This document shows, in pieces, positions 56,001-64,000 of a stretch of 64,000 bases of DNA. How positions within the stretch are numbered: the stretch's first letter is position 1; the number at the start of each line of letters is the position of its first letter. Location of the stretch: positions 1,426,001 to 1,490,000 of the forward strand of contig JAIUPT010000038.1 of the NCBI GenBank assembly GCA_022315425.1, in the 5' to 3' direction. The DNA comes from Pseudevernia furfuracea (lineage: Eukaryota > Ascomycota > Lecanoromycetes > Lecanorales > Parmeliaceae). The notes under the pieces were generated by a model, which saw only the letters and a list, made by a program, of their open reading frames with translations, was not told where the DNA came from and made no database searches. Both the position numbers and the translations under genes were made by a program.

Positions 56001-58415
56001 GCGCAAACCTTAGTACTAAACCGTGACTAGAGTTCGAGCGCTCTCGTGTTTTTCGGCCGAGGCTGCTTATTAAAGGCACACCTGGCATGGGGCAACAGTA
56101 CCTTGCTGGAGCTCTGTTGAACCACTTCGAAGGCTTACACGTTCAATCATTTGATCTTCCCACGCTTTTGAGCGACTCGACAAGGGTAAATTGGGCATGC
56201 TTCGGATTGTTTCCCCTAGCTAACAATGCCATAGTCGCCGGAAGCTGCCGTTGTGCAGCTTTTCACCGAAGTCCGACGACACAAGCCAAGTGTTATCTAC
56301 ATTCCTAACGTGGATACCTGGTACGGAACCGTGGGAAAACCCGTCATCTCCACATTTCTTAGTCTCCTACGGACGTTGGCTCCCACAGACCCAGTCTTAC
56401 TTCTTGGAGTTGTAGAGTGTGATGAGCGGGACATTGATCAGGAAATGATCAAGGATCTGTTTCATTTTTCAAGAAGGAACCAATACGATATCCCGAGACC
56501 GTTAATGGTAAGCCTTGGTTAACCAACATCTAATTCTTTTGCTCACTTGCCTTCAGCCATCCCGCCATGAATACTTCAATGCTGTCATAGATCAACTAAA
56601 CGCCTCTCCGGCTGATTTTCCAGAGCCTGCGAATCGGAAGAAAAGGAGATTCGAAGTCCTCATGCCCGTCCCGCCTGAACCACCCAAGGAGCCGCCAGCT
56701 CCTACCAAAGCAGAACAAAAGGCGCAAAAGAAAAAAGATAGGCTACTTCTCAACCTCTTGAAACTCCGTATACAACCAATCATGGACCAGATCAAGTTAA
56801 GATACAAGAAATTCAGGACTGGGGTGATTGATGAAAATCAGATAAGGTATCTGTATGAGGAGGAAGACCCAAACATCATCACCACAGACTTACCGCCAGA
56901 AGAGCGTCAACCAGACCCATCTCGACCCTTTGAGAAAGCCACAGATGATCACGGCGAGCCTGGATTAATTAATCAAGCATTAGGCAAATTCTATTACAAT
57001 ATGGAAATTGTCACCATTGAAAAGCGTTTGTCGAACGGTTACTACAAGCGGCCCAAAGACTTTGCGTCAGACATCAAGAAGTTGGCCAAAGACGCCAAGG
57101 CGATCGACGATCAAGACCGGCTCATCAAGGCAAATGAGCTCCAGGCTAATGTCGAGGTGGACATGGAGAATATTGCAGTACAAGAACCATGGCTAGTAGC
57201 CGAGCTCGAAAACGTCTACGCCCGAGAGACCAAACGAGAACGAGAAATGGCGGAAAAGGCCAAGCGACTCGCAGCGGTAGAAGGGCGGGAGCTGGCTACC
57301 ATTCCCTCAAATGTGCCACCGGGTGACATTGGTGCATCAGCGACGGACCAGTCAGTTGGCCCGATCGTGCTTGGACAGCCCCTCATAAATGGCCTTACCC
57401 ATCATCCGACAACACCCTCTAATCCATCGCAGCCTAGTACACTTACGAACGGCTTGTCTGCCGGACTCTCTGATCTTAGCAATCTGCACGGGCATCATCA
57501 GAGTAACGGCACTTCCATACCTTCTCGAGGCGAGGGCAACATTCACACATCCCCTAGTGATGATGCACCATCTACCGAAAGAGGAACTCAAGACAGCTCG
57601 TTCGGACCTTCTGCTCAAACTCGCCTCCCGGGTTCCTACACTGGAGGCCCTGCCTCTATCGACCAGCGTAGATCAATACCTGGAAGCCTCTCTCAGAGGA
57701 GTTTGATTACGCCCTTAGCTGAAGGCTCAAATTTGGCTGACTATACAAATTATGCATCCACCACCTCGTCAGATAAGAGGAACACGGGATCGTCTGCCGA
57801 AAAGAACACTCAAAGCACGACAGGCAAGATTGAGGGACCAGATTTTTCTGCTTTCCCCGACACAGCGGAAGCGAACTCTCAGCTTCCTGACACTCGAGGC
57901 AACACCCAAGGTACGTCAATGCTTCATTCCATCTCATACAGCGTCCGCTGCACAAGTCTCATTGGCTAACGTTTCTAGCTTCCCAATCATCTGCCCTCCC
58001 CAACAGCAACCCTAGCGATCCTTCCAGCTCCCAAGGTCAGCTTTCTCAACAGGAGCGCTTGTCACAAACGCCGGCGGTGCCATTGTTTCAACGCGACAAA
58101 ACAGACATAAACTCCATCCTCAACGACCCCGTCCCTGGTGCCTCGAGAGCCCTCGCTACTCTTCAACCTCGACTGATTATTGACCAAGCGCTCAGCGCCA
58201 ATCTGCTTCAAAATGTTGTTGCCCAGACAAGTGGCTGCAGTGTTGAACAGCTGGAGCAAGTCTATTCGGCGTTGATGAAGGAAATTTGGAAGACCAGAGG
58301 CGAATGGGACCGGGGAAAGGTGGCCTTGCAGCTGAACAGAGTCTTCGCGGATGCTATGGCGGACATCCACTCGTGTCAGGGATTGGCCGCAGGTAGCATG
58401 GAAATTGAGAGCTGA
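53046..58415 (+). CDS. YTA7: AAA ATPase with bromodomain-like region (Yta7/ATAD2/Abo1 family)
   Basis: Six exons, 53046-55257, 55311-55970, 56031-56185, 56235-56507, 56557-57910 and 57979-58415, give 1696 residues; introns are 49-68 bp. A long acidic/basic N-terminal tail (Ser-Asp-Glu and Lys-Arg tracts) is followed by the first AAA domain with Walker A GPPGTGKT (residues 670-677), Walker B IIFFDEID (730-737) and the arginine region RRPGRFDREFYF. The second AAA domain has a degenerate Walker A, GTPGMGQQ, with Gln979 in place of Lys. A bromodomain-like region (about 1165-1300, FYYNMEIVTIEKRLSNGYYKRPKDFASDIKKL) lacks the usual acetyl-lysine-binding Asn. Relatives bind nucleosomes and act as histone H3-H4 chaperones on chromatin; only the first ATPase site appears competent. 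Confidence 0.94.
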
Positions 58416-58700
58416 ACAGGTGGGCAACTTGGCCGAGAGTAGAGAGGGAAAGAACGGCTGACGGTCCAATGAAGCTGTGAGTCAGAGGTGAGACTAGATA
58501 GCAACGGTTCATTGATTGGAAAGAAGCGAGGCGTTTCGGATCTGGACGCATGAAGCAAGGCTCCTACGGTAAGTGGTCAATTGACAACAATTTCACATAG
58601 ATGAAACTATATGGTCATAGATTTGAAGGACACAATATCAACATTTCGAACATGCCCAGTGTCTATATCTTTAGCAAGGCCTCCACGGACTTGAGCACCT

Positions 58701-59915
58701 TCATACACCCTCCCTTAGATCTCCTAATTTATCCACCCAAGCCGTAGGGACAGTCTTCTCGTCATTCCAGTCCTGTTTTCCCTTCGTAACACCCGTAAGC
58801 ACACACAACGTTCCACCCAAGCCCCCTTCGATCCCAAATTGGATATCGGTGTCCAGCCGATCCCCTATCATGCACGCCCTTTGCCTGTCGAAGCGAAATT
58901 TGCCCTCAATCGCATCCATCATGGCTTGGCTCGGTTTTCCCAGACTTGTGGGCTGTTTGTCTCCTAGCATAGCCACCAATGGTGCTGAGCAGGCACCTGC
59001 ACCAGGAAACAGAGTGGATGACGAAGGTAAGGTGGTGTCAATATTTGTAGCGAGGAAGACGGCGCCGTTGCGGAGATAGTGGAAGGCCAGGCTGAGCTTC
59101 AGATAGTTAAGATGGAAATCAAGACCGCATAATACCACGCCGACCGAAGGGTCTAGAGATATCCCAGATGCAATGTCGGTGTAATCGTCTTTCTCTATGA
59201 GCCGGTTTAAAGAGGGATCCGTACCGCCAATATGGGGGATTTTCTCACTGTCCAGCTCGGTCTCTATACCAGCTTCGCCAAGGACGAAGACAGTCTTCTT
59301 GTTCGGAGGCAGTTGGAGGATGCGGGAGATGTAGATTGCAGCGCTATAGGAAGAGCCAAAGACCTCGTCCTAGTCCTCTTCTTTTGAGCGAAGAAGCACG
59401 GGACGCTCAAGAGGGAGACGTACAACAGTAGCCGGGATCCCCATGCTCGTGAGTTTTTTCTTGTAGTCGGCACGAGACTTTGTGCTGTTGTTCGTGACAA
59501 AGACGACTTGCTTGCCTTTGCAATGGTCAATTTGAACTCTTCAAGGGTGAGGCCCAAAAGCGGATCGAACCTTTACTGCGCAACAGCTCGAGAGTCTCGA
59601 CTGTTCCTTCGAACAGATGCTCTCCGGACCATAAGACGCCTATCCCTCTACGTCTTCAGCTCTGTCGCTCAACATACGCCTGGTCTAGACCGCCATTGGA
59701 CGTGTCAAGGTATAGCAAGATAGTGGTGAGCACACACCATCACAGTCAAACAGGAAGACCTGACAGTCCCATGAGTGAAAGGCAATGACATCTTCAGAGG
59801 CCGGATGAAGACATTGAAAAGGCAAAGACACTGTCTAGTGACTTACATCGAATCTACTAATGAACTCCTCGATACCCTCCTTATCGCCAGTGAGGTACTT
59901 AGCCTGGGTAACCAT
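58701..59915 (-). CDS. PHO13: HAD-superfamily phosphatase, PHO13/phosphoglycolate phosphatase type
   Basis: Five exons, complement of 58701-59369, 59424-59515, 59571-59639, 59738-59759 and 59847-59915, give 306 residues; introns are 54-98 bp. The start MVTQAKYLTGDKEGIEEFISRFD leads into the nucleophile motif FLFDCDGVLW, with Asp28 and Asp30 brought together by the 22-nt exon 2. Motif II is FVTNNSTKSRADYKKKL, the cap follows (VFGSSYSAAIYISRIL, VFVLGEAGIETEL, VVLCGLDFHLNYLKL), then LGKPSQAMMDAI and motif III ACMIGDRLDTDIQFG. The length and all motifs fit a working enzyme. The family dephosphorylates phosphoglycolate, 4-phosphoerythronate and related by-products in the cytosol. A stop-rich look across this region is explained by the introns, so it is not a pseudogene. 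Confidence 0.92.
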
Positions 59916-60313
59916 TGTAGCATGGAAAGGTACTGCCACCCAATCGATGGCCGGCGACGGGCTTGCGGGAGTAGGGAGGTCAAATGGATGGAAATGAAGG
60001 GGAGCAAGATAATTTCTAGCGGAAAAGAACCCTACGGTTATAAAAGCCAATTCGGCGATCTACAGATGTTCAACGAAATTTGGGTGTCCAGCTGATTGGA
60101 TTCGCTGTCAACATCGAATACTTTGTAAAGAATAAACGCCTCAGAATTTCACTATCATGAAGCCTTACCGTTACAACTATCCCTTTCTCGCAGCCCGACT
60201 GCGATTCTAATATCTAAATCACGCATAAGTTACAACTCTTATGTGCCGTTGGCCCTGTAATTTTGGATATAAGAACGTGATATTATTGTCGTCTGGTTAT
60301 CTCGTAGCGGCTT

Positions 60314-62332
60314 CTAATCGACAACAAAGCTTCCTCCTACCTCAGTGTAATGCACGAAGAAGCCTTCAAATAACTTGATGGCATAGTCAACATCGTATAT
60401 ACCCCCGGTCTCACGTATGCTATGCATGCTTAACTGCGGGTTCCCTATAAAGATTTCGGAGTCAGCATTCCTTCTTCAGGGCATAATACGCGCAATGAGC
60501 ATGGATCGAGACTCATGAGATGGACCACAACAAGAAAAGTTTGCTTCGAAAAGGTACATACCTAAATCTAGTGTTCTCGTACCCAGGGCGGCTGACAACA
60601 TTGGTCCAATCGTGCTACCACAGCTTGAATCATTGCGAACAACAAATAGTTGCAATGGAACCCTTGCTCTGCGAGCAGTCTCTTCAATAAGCACAATGCC
60701 GGGTGAATTAGTAGCATAGCGTGCATTGGCATTGATTTTAACGACCGGGCCTTTGTTCATCTCTGGTTTGTGGTCTGACTCGTACTTTACCGCATAGTTT
60801 GGGTTCACAGAGTGCGCCACTATGCAGTTTTCGGAGTCAGCATTGCTTTTTCAACGCAGAAACTGGGGTTGCAAGACGGGTCTCGGGATTGTCAGGGCCC
60901 TCTGCTCTCAACATGTGTCTTGTGACTCAGTTTCAATAAATACCAAACAAGAAAGATTATCTCCGAATTATACGTACTGTCTGCGGAAATAAGGAACGAT
61001 TTTGATAGACTTTGCTCGTATGCATCTGGATCGGGTTCTGCGTTGCCTCCAAATTCTGGAAGGACAGAAAGGCGCCTTATGATGGTTGGAAGAAAGTTCG
61101 AATCGGCGCCTTGAGCGGTGTTACTTCCAATCTCCTCGTGGTCAAATAGCGATATTAGCCGGATCGATTCCTCGTCGTCCAGGGAAGACGATGGATTTAC
61201 GGAATTGATAAGGCCAACAGCGCTGCAAAAGGACATTTCGAGATTATCGAGTCGGGCAGAAAATAGGAATTCCTCGTTAATGCCTCCAATACATGACTGT
61301 TGGGTATCGTAGAGAACCATCTCGAAGTCAATAATCTCTGAGGGAGAAACTTGGATTTCTTTGGCTATTAGCTCGATGATATGAGGATGATGCCTTTCGT
61401 CGGGTGCTTTCAGCGGACGGAAACGAGTGGAGCTGCCATTCCCGTTCGTTATTTCCGCGTTTGCAGTATCGTCACCCTTGCTCTGACGGTTCATCTCTGC
61501 TGCGACAAGTCCTGCAATGGGAAACAACTGAGTTTCCTTGTTGAAAGCAAATGTTTCCTGACGATCTAAGTGAACGGCAAGGGTAGGTATTCGGAGGACT
61601 GGATCGATATTTAGTATTTACTATGGAACAAGCATGTTAGTGAAAGGTCGTACTTGGCCGTTCAATTTTGACGAGTTTTTGTACAAAGCGTCCTTTCCTG
61701 TCCTTAAACATTGCTCGGCCAGCTATGCTAAGATCTCGATCGAACCCTGTGGATGCCATTAGCTCAGACTCCAATATCAAGCTCAGAGAGAAACAAGAAA
61801 TTGTACATGTGTGCCATAAGCCTCCACCATAAGTCTCAACACCGACTTGTATAAAGCCGTCGCCCTGCTTCTTGCTGAGGGGCTTCACTCGAAGAGTTGG
61901 TGAATCAGTATGTGCGCCAATCATAGCAATGGGGTTTCCGGGCTGATGCATGATGGTAGATTAGTAGACGCTCTCCTGCAAGGAAAGAAATGCTGTCGAT
62001 TGACCTTCCATTTTCTCCCTATCGCGAAAGCTAGAATGGTTGAAGCATTACGTGTGAGGTAATATTTCCCACCCGCTTTACATGTTTTAGACCATGGCTC
62101 TTTCTCCTAGCAACGATGTAAGCGAATTGGCCATTGGCTTAACGTTTCGTTGCATTTACTTGTAGACAGTTGAATCCTGCCTTGTCAAGTCTTTGCTTGA
62201 GGAGATTGACGGCGTGGAAAGCTAGAAAGCGTCAAAGGTTTCGAATGGATGCCATGAGAATGCGCTCTCACGGGTGGGCGAAGCATTGATGAACGAGAGA
62301 AGCTCATGACCAGCACTCGCAGAGGATTCCAT
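60314..62332 (-). CDS. M18 family aspartyl aminopeptidase
   Basis: Eight exons, complement of 60314-60444, 60562-60819, 60978-61598, 61654-61746, 61807-61942, 62005-62106, 62160-62221 and 62272-62332, give 487 residues. The start MESSASAGHELLSFINASPTPFHAV is typical of the aspartyl aminopeptidase branch. Metal-centre motifs are seen in order: HTDSP (His86), LWHTWFDRDLS across a junction, the DHEEIGS acid motif in exon 6, and DMAHSVNPNY (His361), also built across a junction. The C-terminus MHSIRETGGIYDVDYAIKLFEGFFVHYTEVG is conserved. Relatives form dodecamers that remove N-terminal Asp/Glu in the cytosol or vacuole (yeast Ape4/Ape1). The last two introns (60445-60561 and 60820-60977) belong to the introner-like family; the other five are 50-62 bp. 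Confidence 0.93.
60445..60561 (-). repeat. Introner-like intron (M18 intron 7)
   Basis: 117 bp, GTATGTACCTTTTCG donor, 3' block GGAATGCTGACTCCGAAATC before TTTATAG. Internal CATGAGTCTCGATCCATG matches the stem region of the longer members loosely. Confidence 0.82.
60820..60977 (-). repeat. Introner-like intron (M18 intron 6)
   Basis: 158 bp, GTACGTATAATTCGG donor, internal CTGAGTCACAAGACACATGTTG, 3' block AATGCTGACTCCGAAAAC before TGCATAG. The same 3' block as in the patatin introns 10 kb away. Confidence 0.87.
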
Positions 62333-63161
62333 TGTGTTGGGGCTGTAGCAGCGGGAGATGGAGGATATAGGTATATACGGCACCAATCGCTCTGGAGAGA
62401 GGTGCGTCGTTGCAGCACGAGAAGGTAAACAGTGTAAGGATGCGCGTGATATCAGTTTAGACTGCCAGGTAGACTTCCCCGACTTTCCGACGAGTAGTCA
62501 ACAGTTCACCACCAACCATTAGGAGGCTCAAAGGTAAGCTTCAAACGCCTTCAAAACGACGCAGCGCTAAAGGGCGATCCTGACCAAACCGTATTGGGAT
62601 TGTTTTGACTTGGTCGAGAAATGCGCGTAGGTATCTTGACACCTGCCTGCTGACCGTGATACTGATCTAACACCAAAGGGCAGGTCTAACACACTCGGTT
62701 GAAAGGTTGAAAGGTTGAAAGGCGTAAATGTTTGTTTTGTTCTCAACTTGTTCGGAGTGGATGTGATTATATTAGTGTATCGTTTGCCAAGCACCGAGCG
62801 CGCTAATGCGGAACTCCCTGAGTCCCTTCACTTTTAAAGTAGCTTCTGATTGGTAACTTTTGATGAACAACCTCATCGACACAATCACCAATCTCTACGA
62901 CGAGCACTCGCTGCATACCATAAGACGATCGAAACAGTGCGGAGAGAACTGCTGTCAGCTTGGTACCGAAGTGTGAATCGCAATAGGGAGATTTGCTCGA
63001 GGACGACCTCTGGCGGGCATAGGGGCTGTTTCTTTGCTACACCTTCAGATTTCTAAACTCACAATCGACCTCCTCGACACAATTTTACACTCCAGAACGC
63101 CACACATCGTTCGTGTCAGCAACCTAAGATTCATTCCTGCATCACCTCCTCCATCGTCACT
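62333..63161. promoter_or_regulatory. Divergent intergenic region M18 peptidase / CDH1
   Basis: 0.83 kb between start codons. Three tandem GGTTGAAA units at 62697-62720. No additional gene supported. Confidence 0.5.
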
Positions 63162-64000
63162 ATGGAAAACTCACATACCCCAACCTTGGTTTCACCAGAT
63201 ATAAGCACACCTCCAGCGGCTATCAAGCGCAATCCCACTAACGGTCACATTACGAACGGAGCTGAAAGAGCAGGATCAGAACCTGTGGACCCCGCTGCCT
63301 TGAGCAAAGCATTGAAAGATATGGAGGACGCGGGACGAGTAAGAGAGAGAACACCGGGCGCCAGTCCGAGTCGGAAAAGGCAGAGGGTATACGGTGACAG
63401 GTCAGTAAAAGTCTCAGCCGTTGAATTTCTCAAGACTTTCCGGGGTTCAGAGCGAAATGTGGTTGCCTGGTTGATCATCTTGAAGTCGGCGTGACCAGAA
63501 TAAGAACAGCCAAGCAAATTGTGCTACAGCTCGGATCGGGATGGAAGTTAACGCAAGTTTGCACTTAGATTTATTCCAAACCGAGAGGGTCAAGATCTTC
63601 AGGCCAGCTTCAGCTTACTACATGACGATGCGTCGCCTGCGACACCATCGAAAGCCAAGAAAAGGACTCCTCACGGAGAGCTCCATTTCCAGAAAAGTGA
63701 GTAAAGCTCTGCAGCACTTTGCAAACACGGAGAAGCGTAATCTAAATTTCTGTAGCTGAGGAAGCAAATCGAACCTTCTCCACTCTTCTCCGATCAGAAT
63801 TGTTCGACACCACCATTCCGCAACCAACACCACCTAGTCTATCACCTGATCTTGCTTCCACCCACTCAACAACTATTAACGATCCATCACGATCAAGAAC
63901 GCCGCCAACAAATATCTCATCCTCCTCACTCCCCACCAGTCTTACTCCTTCGACACCCCACAAAAACCTTTTCACGTATATGTCCCCTCGGCATCATACA
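63162..64000 (+). CDS. CDH1: Cdh1/Fizzy-related APC/C activator, 5' part (cut by window end)
   Basis: Exons 63162-63400, 63569-63696 and 63756 to beyond 64000. After a disordered start (MENSHTPTLVSPDIS) the C-box GDRFIPNREG is formed across the first junction (residues 78-87); in the family it docks on the anaphase-promoting complex. Then TPHGELHFQKTEEANRTFSTLLRSELF and the Ser/Thr-Pro-rich stretch with TPSTPHKNLFTYMSPR, features that favour the Cdh1/Fizzy-related branch over Cdc20. The WD40 propeller that binds destruction boxes should follow beyond the window. The many SP/TP sites are likely CDK targets, as known for Cdh1. Intron 1 is 168 bp but lacks the introner 3' block. Confidence 0.85.

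Noticed and set aside
58701..59915. HAD phosphatase considered broken because of stops and frame changes
   Set aside because: Four introns with good donor and acceptor sites restore a single 306-residue frame with all motifs.
63401..63568. CDH1 intron 1 (168 bp) considered an introner-like member
   Set aside because: It lacks the CTGACTCCGAA block and the internal stem words.

Overview
The window comes from a filamentous ascomycete (Pezizomycotina). The right-hand genes carry short introns (mostly 48-60 bp, GT...RCTRAC...YAG) and encode typical fungal proteins: an RGS-LOV photoreceptor, a fungal-type Hrd1, a DUF3431 protein and a Cdh1. The left part is an AT-rich repeat block decayed in the way repeat-induced point mutation (RIP) produces. 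Genus cannot be fixed from the sequence; the RGS-LOV gene hints at a lineage near Botrytis/Leotiomycetes, and this is only a hint. All splice models below were built by reading the sequence. Their exon lengths sum to whole codons, but no transcript data were used.

Positions 1 to about 27,300 are nested, broken LTR retrotransposons. From left to right they are: a minus-strand Ty3/gypsy pol/gag relic running off the left edge (1-2962), broken by a 122-bp solo LTR; a 0.6-kb CpA-rich minisatellite (3160-3800); a small GC-rich island (5401-5555); a plus-strand chromodomain gypsy fragment (5560-7770); a miniature LTR element (7941-15175) split by a whole Ty1/copia element (8072-14552); older LTR debris; a whole 9.2-kb chromodomain Ty3/gypsy element with 163-bp LTRs and TAGAA target duplication (16905-26140); and a copia 3' end (about 26,640-27,289) at the border. 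Members of one small LTR family with two CACGTG palindromes are scattered throughout. No host gene is supported here.

From 27.4 kb on the base composition becomes balanced and intact genes follow: a DUF3431 membrane-anchored protein (-), an RGS-LOV photoreceptor (-), HRD1 ERAD ubiquitin ligase (-) divergent from an MFS transporter (+), PRI2 primase large subunit (-) divergent from an AhpD/CMD-like protein (+), a C2H2 zinc-finger transcription factor (+) behind a 3.9-kb gene-free stretch, a patatin-like phospholipase (-) divergent from YTA7/ATAD2-type AAA-bromodomain ATPase (+), a PHO13-type HAD phosphatase (-), an M18 aspartyl aminopeptidase (-), and the 5' end of CDH1 (+) cut by the right edge. 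The genes are housekeeping or regulatory and do not form one pathway.

The most striking signal is a family of long, mutually similar introns in the patatin and M18 genes, with a weaker member in the MFS gene. They share the 3' block ATGCTGACTCCGAA shortly before the acceptor and can form an internal stem. They look like introner-like elements, i.e. spliceosomal introns that have multiplied. Other points of note are two MCB (ACGCGT) boxes in the PRI2 promoter, a hairpin with a telomere-like loop between the patatin and YTA7 genes, and the un-mutated minisatellite inside RIP-decayed DNA.
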